Assembly: GCA_030615845.1 (NCBI GenBank)
Contig: JAUWYM010000023.1
Coordinates: forward strand, 1 to 8,413
Length of the DNA: 8,413 nt
Reading direction: 5' to 3'
Source of the DNA: Thermoplasmatota archaeon
GTDB lineage: Archaea; Thermoplasmatota; E2; DHVEG-1
How positions within the stretch are numbered: the first letter of the stretch is position 1; each line of letters starts with the position of its first letter. Shown piece by piece: positions 1-5,234 of this stretch. The position numbers and the translations under genes are program-made. Under the pieces are notes generated by a model. That model saw only the letters and a program-made list of their open reading frames with translations. It was not told the DNA's origin and made no database searches.

Positions 1-458
1 AATTCTTCTTCGTCATATCCTAAGATTGCTTTGAGAAACTCCCAGGTTAATCGAAATTTCTCTCGAATCCCCATTTTTTTCCAGGCTCGCTTTAAAGTGA
101 TGGAGATATCCCTGTCGATGAGTGCTACGTTGAGGTTGTGTTTCTTTGCTTCGTTTAGTGCTGCAATCATTTCAGATCCTGGTTCAACTCCATATTCTTT
201 CCCGAGTCTTCTCTGAATGGATGATAAAAATGTTTGTGCAAGCATGAGATATGCATTATTTGATTTCAAAAGAGAGGTGATCGGCGTGTTTTCCCATTGA
301 TCTTTTTTTGTTAACGCTTCATGTCGTCGTTTGCAGAGTTCAACTGCTACAATATCGGGTTTATATTTTTTGATGACTTTCTTTACTTCTTCAACGCTGT
401 CTTTTGAGATATGTGCAGTGCCAACAAGTATAATATTGTCATTTATTTTAACTTCCAA
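1..458 (-). CDS. TraB/PrgY family protein, N-terminal part (runs off window)
   Basis: This open frame is 152 residues long, begins at a TTG and continues past position 1, so the C-terminal part is missing. It has the TraB/PrgY (pheromone shutdown-related, GumN/Tiki-like) signature: GTAH at residues 13-16 after a beta strand, VAVELC at 37-42, GSEM at 94-97 and LIDRDI at 113-118 followed by TLKRAW. In this family the GTAH and GSEM motifs belong to a fold proposed to be a metalloprotease, and full-length archaeal members usually end in membrane segments; those would lie outside the window. The TTG start is chosen because AAGGAG (469-464) lies five bases upstream and the conserved strand starts directly after it. 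A GTG at 476 is also in frame after the stop at 479-477, but no ribosome binding site precedes it. The gene follows uS2 by 48 nt and appears to have its own promoter. The substrate and role are unknown; the family assignment is confident. Confidence 0.88.
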   Translation of the reverse strand, partial: MEVKINDNIILVGTAHISKDSVEEVKKVIKKYKPDIVAVELCKRRHEALTKKDQWENTPITSLLKSNNAYLMLAQTFLSSIQRRLGKEYGVEPGSEMIAALNEAKKHNLNVALIDRDISITLKRAWKKMGIREKFRLTWEFLKAILGYDEEE

Positions 459-463
459 AGTAT

Positions 464-469
464 CTCCTT
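464..469 (-). promoter_or_regulatory. Ribosome binding site deciding the TTG start of the TraB-like gene
   Basis: AAGGAG reads on the minus strand here, five bases before the TTG at 458. No ATG in this frame lies between the upstream stop codon (479-477) and the conserved GTAH region, so this site is the main evidence for the non-ATG start. Confidence 0.75.
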
Positions 470-495
470 TTAGCACTTATATGTGTAAATACTTT

Positions 496-502
496 AAAAA
501 AA
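496..502 (-). terminator. T-tract downstream of uS2, candidate archaeal terminator
   Basis: Seven consecutive T residues on the minus strand begin five bases after the uS2 stop codon. Archaeal RNA polymerase commonly terminates at T-rich tracts without a hairpin, so some uS2 transcripts could end here. There is no obvious stem-loop in front of it. It also lies between the TATA box and the predicted start site of the next gene, so it could simply be AT-rich promoter sequence. Confidence 0.4.
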
Positions 503-503
503 C

Positions 504-511
504 TATTTAAA
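504..511 (-). promoter_or_regulatory. Consensus archaeal TATA box for the TraB-like gene
   Basis: TTTAAATA on the minus strand is an exact match to the usual archaeal box A. It overlaps the TAA stop codon of uS2 (509-507). A start site about 25 nt downstream would fall near 481, giving a leader of roughly 20-25 nt that contains the AAGGAG site before the TTG. Purine-rich sequence lies just upstream of the box, as expected of a BRE, but this is weak evidence. The promoter call is from pattern and spacing only. Confidence 0.55.
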
Positions 512-1133
512 TCTCTGCCTCAAAATCTTCAACAGTGGCTGTAAACTCACCATCTGATTTGATTTTCCCTTGTTCTGTCAGTATTGCTTTTGTGAGCAAC
601 CAGTAGATAAGCGCGAGCGCTCGTCTTCCTTTGTTGTTTGTGGGGATGACAAAATCGACGTATCGTGTCTCATTGTTGGTGTCACAGAGGGCAACAACAG
701 GAATTCCGATGTTTTTTGCTTCTTTTAACGCCTGTATATCAGCGAGCGGGTCAGTAAGTAGTATTGTTTCAGGTTCAATGAAATCTTTGGAATTTGGATT
801 TGTAAGCGTACCTGGTCTGAAACGCCCCTCGAGAATCTGCATCCCTGTAAATTCACCGAGTTTTTGTACAGGTTTTTGCCCGTACTGTCGGACGGAAACA
901 ACTAATACTTTGGATGGGTCGTATTGTACTAAAAACTTTGCAGAATGTTTAATTCTTACATCGGTCTTCTTTACATCAATTATGTATAATCCATCGTTTC
1001 GTATTTTGTATATAAACTCTTTGATATCTGCTGTTTTTTGTCTTGTACCGATATGGACACCTGATGTCATGTAGGTTTCTTCAGAAACCATCATTTTATT
1101 TTCGCTTTCTGTTTTCCCTTTTCCTTCAGCCAT
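507..1133 (-). CDS. rps2: Small ribosomal subunit protein uS2, archaeal type
   Basis: The 208-aa product is uS2 of the 30S subunit, a late-assembling protein on the solvent side that is needed for mRNA binding. Diagnostic stretches are the TSGVHIGT block (residues 23-30), DGLYIIDVKKTD (47-58), GRFRPGTLTNP (103-113), LLTDPLADIQALKEA (125-139), IPVVALCDTNN (144-154) and the NNKGRRALALIYWLL block (166-180). The length is normal for archaea and it lacks the long coiled-coil insertion of bacterial S2. The ATG at 1133 is preceded by a modest AGGA site; an in-frame ATG pair at residues 14-15 lies before the conserved core, so a shorter start cannot be fully excluded. It follows rpoK by 22 nt and is very likely cotranscribed with it. 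In many euryarchaea enolase lies between rpoK and rps2; here it is absent. Confidence 0.97.
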   Translation of the reverse strand: MAEGKGKTESENKMMVSEETYMTSGVHIGTRQKTADIKEFIYKIRNDGLYIIDVKKTDVRIKHSAKFLVQYDPSKVLVVSVRQYGQKPVQKLGEFTGMQILEGRFRPGTLTNPNSKDFIEPETILLTDPLADIQALKEAKNIGIPVVALCDTNNETRYVDFVIPTNNKGRRALALIYWLLTKAILTEQGKIKSDGEFTATVEDFEAEI

Positions 1134-1155
1134 AGAATCGTCCTATGCAATTTTG

Positions 1156-1332
1156 TTATTCTTTTCTTTTTACCGTAATTGGAATTGCATCTTCTTCAAA
1201 CTCTAACATAGATATTCCAACAGGATCAATCACGTCTTTTGGTATTTTAGCAAGTGTTGACGGCGCACCCATCGATATTTGTAGTGCTCGTGCACCGATG
1301 ATCCGTGCTTTTTCAAACCGAGTATAGTTCAA
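1156..1332 (-). CDS. rpoK: DNA-directed RNA polymerase subunit K (Rpo6, omega/Rpb6 homologue), TTG start
   Basis: This 58-aa protein is the archaeal homologue of bacterial omega and eukaryotic Rpb6, which stabilises the largest polymerase subunit during assembly. The signature is unmistakable: [16 protein letters not shown] (residues 3-18), then SMGAP (20-24), [16 protein letters not shown] (36-51) and the basic tail ITVKRK. The length matches archaeal RpoK (about 55-60 aa). The start is set at TTG 1332 because GGAGGA (1343-1338) lies five bases upstream and homologues begin at the YTRFE segment. The only in-frame ATG (1428) would add 32 residues, rich in hydrophobic and aromatic side chains, with no counterpart in RpoK and no ribosome binding site. 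The gene sits directly before uS2. Its leader carries a 16-bp palindrome overlapping the ribosome binding site and an inverted repeat around the presumed promoter. Confidence 0.93.
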   Translation of the reverse strand: MNYTRFEKARIIGARALQISMGAPSTLAKIPKDVIDPVGISMLEFEEDAIPITVKRKE

Positions 1333-1337
1333 TATAT

Positions 1338-1343
1338 TCCTCC
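1338..1343 (-). promoter_or_regulatory. Ribosome binding site deciding the TTG start of rpoK
   Basis: GGAGGA on the minus strand is five bases from the TTG at 1332. It fixes the start of RpoK at its usual N terminus. Its first three bases (GGA) form the 3' end of the adjacent palindrome at 1341-1356. Confidence 0.8.
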
Positions 1344-1356
1344 ATATATATATGGA
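1341..1356 (-). repeat. 16-bp perfect palindrome overlapping the rpoK ribosome binding site
   Basis: The sequence TCC, ten alternating A/T bases, GGA is its own reverse complement over 16 bases. In mRNA it could fold into a 6-bp stem with a four-base loop, and the 3' arm would pair the GGA that starts the GGAGGA ribosome binding site. The core is an (AT)5 tract, which is self-complementary by nature, so only the TCC/GGA flanks add information. It could also act as a DNA operator. The symmetry is certain; a function is not. Confidence 0.6.
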
Positions 1357-1383
1357 TGGTAGAACCACCAAATATCCGAAACA

Positions 1384-1392
1384 TTTAAAAAT
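1384..1392 (-). promoter_or_regulatory. Candidate TATA box for rpoK-rps2
   Basis: ATTTTTAAA on the minus strand resembles archaeal box A. A start about 26 nt downstream would be near 1362, leaving a leader of about 30 nt that is essentially the palindrome plus the ribosome binding site. The region is AT-rich, so TATA-like matches are expected by chance. The call rests on spacing to the TTG start and on the lack of a better site. Confidence 0.4.
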
Positions 1393-1443
1393 ATTGCCAT
1401 TGAATGCATCTTTCTCTATATGTATCATGGCAATTTTTTAAAA
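1384..1443. repeat. Imperfect 17-bp-arm inverted repeat upstream of rpoK
   Basis: Arm 1 (1384-1400) and arm 2 (1427-1443) are reverse complements at 15 of 17 positions, with an exact 8-bp inner block (ATTGCCAT / ATGGCAAT) and AT-rich outer parts. The spacer is 26 nt (1401-1426). On the minus strand the downstream arm contains ATTTTTAAA, the best TATA candidate for rpoK. It could be an operator flanking the promoter, a transcript hairpin at the end of the 69-aa gene, or chance in AT-rich DNA. The exact G/C-containing block makes chance less likely. Confidence 0.55.
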
Positions 1444-1453
1444 ATTAGAATAT

Positions 1454-1663
1454 TTATTTTACTTCATCAGGTCCTTCTGCAAAATCTGCAGAGCGGTTAG
1501 AAAATTCATCAAGGGCAAGTTGCATGTCGAAGATAATGTCTCGTAGAAGTCTGTCTATACGTTCGTTTTTAAACTCTTTTACTCCATCAATATCTGAATA
1601 TATTTTCCCGAGAAATTCGTCCACATCTTTATGTATCTCAATATTGTACAAAACTTCCTCCAT
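1454..1663 (-). CDS. Acidic 69-aa protein of unknown function
   Basis: I do not recognise this protein. It is 69 aa and strongly acidic, with about 19 Asp/Glu against about 9 Lys/Arg, unlike the basic ribosomal proteins beside it. It has no cysteine, no zinc motif, no signal peptide and no membrane segment. The middle (residues about 28-55) looks helical, with charged residues interspersed with Leu, Ile, Phe and Met, followed by a probably disordered acidic tail. The ATG at 1663 is preceded by GAGGGT (1676-1671) at seven bases, and a TATA-like palindrome lies about 40 nt upstream, which supports a real expressed gene. It occupies the place after uL30 where uL15 is expected, but it does not resemble uL15. 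Its first residues faintly recall ParE/RelE toxins, but the rest does not fit and no antitoxin is adjacent. Coding is likely; function is unknown. Confidence 0.68.
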   Translation of the reverse strand: MEEVLYNIEIHKDVDEFLGKIYSDIDGVKEFKNERIDRLLRDIIFDMQLALDEFSNRSADFAEGPDEVK

Positions 1664-1695
1664 ATCTCATACCCTCATTTTCATACATAAAACAC

Positions 1696-1707
1696 ATTAT
1701 ATATAAT
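1696..1707 (-). promoter_or_regulatory. Palindromic TATA-like element before the 69-aa gene
   Basis: ATTATATATAAT is a perfect 12-base palindrome containing a good archaeal box A in both directions. A start about 25 nt downstream on the minus strand would fall near 1675-1680, just ahead of the GAGGGT ribosome binding site. It lies about 22 nt after the uL30 stop, so it may give the genes after uL30 a separate promoter. A second weaker match, GTATATAC, is at 1717-1724. Confidence 0.5.
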
Positions 1708-1729
1708 AACTTTTTGGTATATACTTCCT

Positions 1730-2194
1730 CTATAGCATCCTCCTAATTAGTTTGTTTATCTCATTTCCTCGATACCCTAACGCACCACCGTTCTTAAATG
1801 ATCTTTTAATGCCTTCATATCCATTCTTCGGTGGGCTTAATCGAAACAATGGCTTCACATCAGGAACCTCTTTGTATTTGAATTTATTATCAAGTATTGC
1901 TTGTGAAAGTTTTTCAATAGTATCATATGATGTTGCAGATTTCACATACTCTCCGGTGATTTGTTTGTCGCCAACAAGCATTCCTCTAGATTCTATGAGT
2001 TTTGGAAGTGTTTCTTTGTCTAGCTCCCCCCAAGTAGTATAGTCTTTAACCATTTGTAACATGCCTTTATATACCTTATTTTCTTCAAGCAATGCGCAAT
2101 GATTGACTTTTGTTAATCGAAGAAGCTCTAATGTACGTTTAATATCAGGATTTACATTAACTATTCCTCTAACTCGTATAACTGCAAATACCAT
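1730..2194 (-). CDS. rpl30: Large ribosomal subunit protein uL30, archaeal type
   Basis: The product is 154 aa, the normal archaeal length, with the long archaeal/eukaryotic C-terminal half that bacterial L30 (about 60 aa) lacks. The N-terminal ferredoxin-like part shows FAVIRVRGIVNVNPDIK (residues 3-19), then LLRLTKVNHCALL and TYKGML-like VYKGMLQMVKDY, followed by TWGELDKETL. The end has FRLSPPKNGYEGIKR and GGALGYRGNEINKLIRRML, typical of archaea. The start is the ATG at 2194, where the family N terminus begins, with AAGGAGG (2210-2204) nine bases upstream. A longer frame to 2248 reads back into the uS5 coding region and adds residues with no homology. The gene begins 4 nt after the uS5 stop. 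It is the last ribosomal gene of this run; uL15 and secY, which normally follow, are absent. Confidence 0.96.
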   Translation of the reverse strand: MVFAVIRVRGIVNVNPDIKRTLELLRLTKVNHCALLEENKVYKGMLQMVKDYTTWGELDKETLPKLIESRGMLVGDKQITGEYVKSATSYDTIEKLSQAILDNKFKYKEVPDVKPLFRLSPPKNGYEGIKRSFKNGGALGYRGNEINKLIRRML

Positions 2195-2198
2195 ATCA

Positions 2199-2948
2199 TT
2201 ATGCCTCCTTGGTTTCATCTGGCTTTGTTTTCTCAGGCGGGGGACCAATGCTTCCTAAGACGATACTAATATTTTTAATCTCACTCTCAGTAATTCGTGT
2301 TTCAGCATTCTGTTTTAACGCATCAAAAACAGCTTTTGCATAATTCACAACAGTTTGAGTTTGCCCTCTTGTAAATGCCCAACAGTCGTGTACTCCCGCA
2401 AGGTTTAATATTTTTTTTGCCACATCGCCTGTCGCAAGACCAATTCCATGGGGTGCGGGTTTAAATGTTACTTCCACTGATCCGCTTTTGCCTTTTACTG
2501 CAAAGGGAACAGTATGCGGTTTTCTACAGCCACATTCCCAAGAACCACATCCTCTTCGTATCTCAATAATATTTAATTTCGCATCATCGATTGCTTTTTT
2601 AATACTCGATCCTACTTCTTTTCCTTTTGCTTGACCAAGACCTACAAAACCATCTTTATTGCCAACAACAACAGTGATAACAAATTTTATTCTTCGCCCA
2701 GAGTCAGTCATACGTTGAACCATTTTAACATCGATGACCTCATCTTCAACCTCTGGGAGTAATATATCAACGATTTCAGGCTCACGGATGGGAAGTCCAG
2801 AAGTTAATGCAGCATTCATTGTAGATATTTCCCCTGCTTTGACCATTCGTCCAAGCCTGGTTTCCGGCTCCCATTGAATAGCTACTGTTTCTTCAGATCT
2901 GCGAGGTGGTCTCCTAGCACTTCGTCTGCTACGGCCCTTTGGTGCCAT
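2199..2948 (-). CDS. rps5: Small ribosomal subunit protein uS5, archaeal type
   Basis: uS5 (249 aa) lies at the mRNA entry side of the 30S subunit and contributes to decoding accuracy and mRNA unwinding. After a basic Arg-rich N terminus (residues 3-18), the archaeal/eukaryotic segment reads [13 protein letters not shown] and [14 protein letters not shown]. Then comes the dsRNA-binding-like S5 domain (about 75-138) with [12 protein letters not shown] and [14 protein letters not shown], the Cys-rich [11 protein letters not shown] (131-141) that is characteristic of archaeal uS5, and the C-terminal domain with [12 protein letters not shown] (165-175) and the [16 protein letters not shown] block. 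The last residues ([15 protein letters not shown]) form a short charged tail. The ATG overlaps the uL18 stop by one base (TAATG) and has AGGAGGC upstream, which indicates coupled translation. Confidence 0.97.
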   Translation of the reverse strand: MAPKGRSRRSARRPPRRSEETVAIQWEPETRLGRMVKAGEISTMNAALTSGLPIREPEIVDILLPEVEDEVIDVKMVQRMTDSGRRIKFVITVVVGNKDGFVGLGQAKGKEVGSSIKKAIDDAKLNIIEIRRGCGSWECGCRKPHTVPFAVKGKSGSVEVTFKPAPHGIGLATGDVAKKILNLAGVHDCWAFTRGQTQTVVNYAKAVFDALKQNAETRITESEIKNISIVLGSIGPPPEKTKPDETKEA

Positions 2949-3451
2949 TATTTGCCTCCTATAATCTTATCTTTTATTTCACCTGCTACAAGCGCGATGT
3001 TTTTGTTAAGATGCTTTCCTAAGATCCTCTCTTCAGTCGGTATCATTTTTTCATCATATGGACATTCTATTCCTGCATCGACAACACCTTTCAGCGTCGC
3101 AAAAAGTTTATTGCCACTTGTTGGCCTAAATCGACCTATATCAAGTATTCCTTCTTCTATTCCTTTATCTTTTGCTTTCTTTCCAGCGAGTAGACCTGTG
3201 AGATAGGCTGCGGGTGTCGTAGAAATAGAATATTTCCAGTTAAATTTAATAAGTTCACTTGAAACTGTTGAAGTAATGATTTTATCCCCATCTGGACTGT
3301 ACTCAACGAATTGTACGTTAATATTTTTAAGAGATTTTCTTACAACTATCCGTGTCTTCCTGGATTTAAGAAGTCTCAGTCTTCTCCGATAATCTGTTCT
3401 TCCCTCTCGATGTCTTCTTGGCTTCACATGATAACGAGGACCTGCTTTCAT
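2948..3451 (-). CDS. rpl18: Large ribosomal subunit protein uL18, archaeal type
   Basis: uL18 binds 5S rRNA in the central protuberance of the 50S subunit together with uL5. The 167-aa product starts with the archaeal motif [22 protein letters not shown] (residues 4-25), followed by [17 protein letters not shown] (residues 31-47), [20 protein letters not shown] (residues 79-98), [24 protein letters not shown] (residues 103-126) and [19 protein letters not shown]. It ends soon after this block, on the short side for archaeal members, which often run to about 185-195 aa with a longer C-terminal arm; no frameshift is visible, so this looks like a natural length. The ATG overlaps the eL19 stop as ATGA, with AAGGAGG just upstream. 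Confidence 0.96.
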   Translation of the reverse strand: MKAGPRYHVKPRRHREGRTDYRRRLRLLKSRKTRIVVRKSLKNINVQFVEYSPDGDKIITSTVSSELIKFNWKYSISTTPAAYLTGLLAGKKAKDKGIEEGILDIGRFRPTSGNKLFATLKGVVDAGIECPYDEKMIPTEERILGKHLNKNIALVAGEIKDKIIGGK

Positions 3452-3909
3452 TGTTTATCCTCCTTTAAAAAACCGTCAGATGTCATACGGGTTCTCAGAT
3501 GATGTTTACTTCGAAATTCTCCACCTTTTGCTTTACGATAGTATTTACGGTAGACGTTTTTCTCAATAGATTTATCATCTCGCAGTTGCCGAAGATACGT
3601 TCGTATCGGTCGTATTGTTTTTATCCAACGTTCTTTTCTTGGCAGACGGGCATATTTTGCACCCTTTCTTGACCCGTGGCCTTTTCTTCGTCCTTTATCT
3701 TTCTGTTTTTGATTAAATTTCTTACGCCCTCTTGAAATGCCTTGAATCTGTTTGCTTTTTATCGCTCCGCCATTGATAAGAACCCTTATGTCACCCCTCG
3801 TGACTGCTTTTGCGATTTCGTCTGTTCTATCTGAGTCCATCCAGACTCTGTTTTCACCGCATTTCAGAATAGATGATGCCATTCTTCGTTGATTTCGCAG
3901 ATCAGTCAT
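3448..3909 (-). CDS. rpl19e: Large ribosomal subunit protein eL19
   Basis: eL19 is found only in archaea and eukaryotes. It is a highly basic, elongated 50S protein whose long helices contact the small subunit. The 153-aa length is normal. The globular N-terminal part shows LRNQRRMASSILKCGENRVWMD (residues 4-25), DEIAKAVTRGDIRVLINGGAI (residues 30-50) and SRGR. Then follows the rRNA-binding basic stretch GRRKGHGSRKGAKYARLPRKERWIKTIRPIR (residues 73-103) and a helical tail with YRKYYRKAKGGEFRS. The ATG is 2 nt after the eL32 stop, with GAGGGTG at the end of the eL32 coding region serving as ribosome binding site. The stop overlaps the uL18 start (ATGA). Confidence 0.97.
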   Translation of the reverse strand: MTDLRNQRRMASSILKCGENRVWMDSDRTDEIAKAVTRGDIRVLINGGAIKSKQIQGISRGRKKFNQKQKDKGRRKGHGSRKGAKYARLPRKERWIKTIRPIRTYLRQLRDDKSIEKNVYRKYYRKAKGGEFRSKHHLRTRMTSDGFLKEDKQ

Positions 3910-3911
3910 TT

Positions 3912-4670
3912 TTACACCCTCATATTAAGTACTCTAATTTCTAACTCTTCTGCTTTTTTTGCAATCTCAAGGCGTTTTTTTGTTCCAACGGTACCACCGA
4001 TTCTTGCTGCCTGTTTTTCTGGGTCAATGTTTTTGAGATCAGCCACATTATAGATCATGACTTCTTCAAAACCAGAAGGATGCAGCCCACGGACTTCTTT
4101 TGGCCCTCGAAAGCCAACTCGTACTTTACTTGGCCGGTATTTCAGATTGATTCGCATTTTTGATGTTATCCCATCTGGTCTTCTCCAATTCTTTGGGATT
4201 CGTTTGTATCGAAACCATTCCTCTCTGAGAAACGTTGGCGTTCTCTTCTTTATCTGTCTTCTAATTTGTAGTTTTTCTTTCTGCTCTTTACTCAGCTTTG
4301 GTTTTTTCTTTACTTTGTATCCTTCTTCTTCATCTTCGATTATTTCTACTGTTTCTTCTATCTTTTTAGTTGGTTCTTCCTCTGGTTTTTCTTCAGCAGG
4401 AACAGATGCTTTTTCTTTTTTTGTCTCTTTAGGTTTTGCCTTTGTTTTTGGTTTTGTCTCTGTTGAATCTTTTTTCCCTGTTTCTTTTAATTGACTGAGG
4501 ATGTCTTTTGCGTTTTTTTCAGTAATTCCATTGATATTTTTTAACTCTTCAACTGTTGCATTTTTCAGTTTATCAATTGAATCAAATCCACTGGTGTAGA
4601 TGAGTTCTGCTTTTGCATTTCCAACTCCTTTCAGTGATGTAAATTCTTTGATAACACTTTTTTTTGTCAT
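3912..4670 (-). CDS. rpl32e: Large ribosomal subunit protein eL32 with N-terminal helix-hairpin-helix domain
   Basis: The 252-aa product has three parts. Residues about 10-62 form a tandem helix-hairpin-helix module (LKGVGNAKA at 13-21; INGITEKNAKDI at 46-57), a fold that usually binds nucleic acid backbone. Residues about 63-127 are a low-complexity linker, first Lys/Thr/Pro-rich, then Glu-rich. Residues about 128-252 are the eL32 core, with TPTFLREEWFRYKRIPKNWRRPDG (residues 144-167), VRVGFRGPKEVRGLHPSG (residues 183-200) and AARIGGTVGTKKRLEIAKKA (residues 221-240). Many archaeal eL32 proteins are only about 130 aa; haloarchaeal ones are known to have a comparable N-terminal extension, so this is not unique. 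The ATG at 4670 is chosen because GAGGG, in the last codons of uL6, is correctly spaced. An upstream ATG (4718) would overlap uL6 by 44 nt and add 16 residues without homology. Confidence 0.95.
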   Translation of the reverse strand: MTKKSVIKEFTSLKGVGNAKAELIYTSGFDSIDKLKNATVEELKNINGITEKNAKDILSQLKETGKKDSTETKPKTKAKPKETKKEKASVPAEEKPEEEPTKKIEETVEIIEDEEEGYKVKKKPKLSKEQKEKLQIRRQIKKRTPTFLREEWFRYKRIPKNWRRPDGITSKMRINLKYRPSKVRVGFRGPKEVRGLHPSGFEEVMIYNVADLKNIDPEKQAARIGGTVGTKKRLEIAKKAEELEIRVLNMRV

Positions 4671-4674
4671 TTTT

Positions 4675-5217
4675 CTACCCTCTTTTACTGACAATATATA
4701 CGCCGTCTTGGAAAACACGGATGTCTCTTTTTTTCACTTTTGTCGCTCTTTCTATGTTCGCTGCAGTCTGTCCAACCTTCTCTTTATCTATTCCAGATAC
4801 CGTTACGTTTTCTCCTTTTGCCTCTACGGTCACACCTTCGAGGATTACTGCCTTTCTAGGTGATCGTTCGCCAAGGAAGTTTTGTATCACAAATGTATCT
4901 CCTTCGACACTTGTTTTTATTGGAAAATGGGCAAATACTGTTTTCATTTTATATTCAAAGCCTTCAGTAACTCCCTGTATCATGTTGTTAATATGCGCTC
5001 TAAATGTTCCGATTAATGCTTTTTCTTTTCTTTTTGGAAATTTCATACATGAAATTTCAACAATGTTGTTTTTGGCTGTTATATCGATTCTTGGATCGGA
5101 AAGCATTTTTGAAAGAGAGCCTTTTTCTCCTTTCACGTGAACTATGTTTCCCTCTATTGTGATTTCCACGCCAGTTGGAACCTCGATTTTTTCTTTTATC
5201 TCTGCTACCGCTGCCAT
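4675..5217 (-). CDS. rpl6: Large ribosomal subunit protein uL6
   Basis: uL6 sits near the sarcin-ricin loop and the factor-binding site of the 50S subunit. The 180-aa protein carries two repeats of the uL6 alpha/beta fold. The first has KIEVPTGVEITIEGNIVHVKGEKGSLS (residues 10-36). The second has VIQNFLGERSPRKAVILEGVTVEAKGENVTVSGIDKE (residues 110-146) and the C-terminal RVFQDGVYIV that is typical of archaea. Middle residues include ALIGTFRAHINNMIQGVTEGFEYKMK (residues 67-92). The length is normal. The ATG at 5217 is ten bases after AAGGAG (5233-5228). Another ATG at 5224 is closer but out of frame with the conserved domain. It follows the uS8 stop by 17 nt. Confidence 0.97.
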   Translation of the reverse strand: MAAVAEIKEKIEVPTGVEITIEGNIVHVKGEKGSLSKMLSDPRIDITAKNNIVEISCMKFPKRKEKALIGTFRAHINNMIQGVTEGFEYKMKTVFAHFPIKTSVEGDTFVIQNFLGERSPRKAVILEGVTVEAKGENVTVSGIDKEKVGQTAANIERATKVKKRDIRVFQDGVYIVSKRG

Positions 5218-5234
5218 TTTTCATTCTCTCCTTG

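Noticed and set aside
31..216. A 61-codon plus-strand frame near the left edge
   Set aside because: It lies opposite the TraB/PrgY-family frame, whose conserved motifs GTAH and GSEM are on the minus strand.
631..1074. A 147-codon plus-strand frame opposite uS2
   Set aside because: The minus-strand uS2 is unambiguous and fully covers it. The antisense product has no domain and no start signal.
1344..1353. The (AT)5 tract as TATA box of rpoK
   Set aside because: A start about 25 nt downstream would fall inside the RpoK coding region, beyond the TTG, and no later in-frame start could preserve the conserved N terminus.
1333..1428. A longer RpoK from the ATG at 1428
   Set aside because: The 32 extra residues have no counterpart in RpoK, no ribosome binding site precedes the ATG, and the region instead holds the inverted repeat, a TATA candidate and a strong ribosome binding site before the TTG.
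1454..1663. Reading the 69-aa protein as a ParE/RelE toxin
   Set aside because: Only the first residues look similar. The rest lacks the basic residues and C-terminal strand pattern of these toxins, it is too acidic, and there is no neighbouring antitoxin gene.
2195..2248. An upstream start for uL30 at 2248
   Set aside because: The added 18 residues come from the end of uS5 read in another frame. The family N terminus and AAGGAGG both point to 2194.
4671..4718. An upstream ATG for eL32 at 4718
   Set aside because: It would overlap uL6 by 44 nt and lacks a ribosome binding site. The ATG at 4670 has a well-placed GAGGG.
4664..5140. A 158-codon plus-strand frame opposite uL6
   Set aside because: Antisense shadow of a certain uL6 gene, with no recognisable motif. 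The same holds for the plus-strand frame at 4057-4494 opposite eL32.
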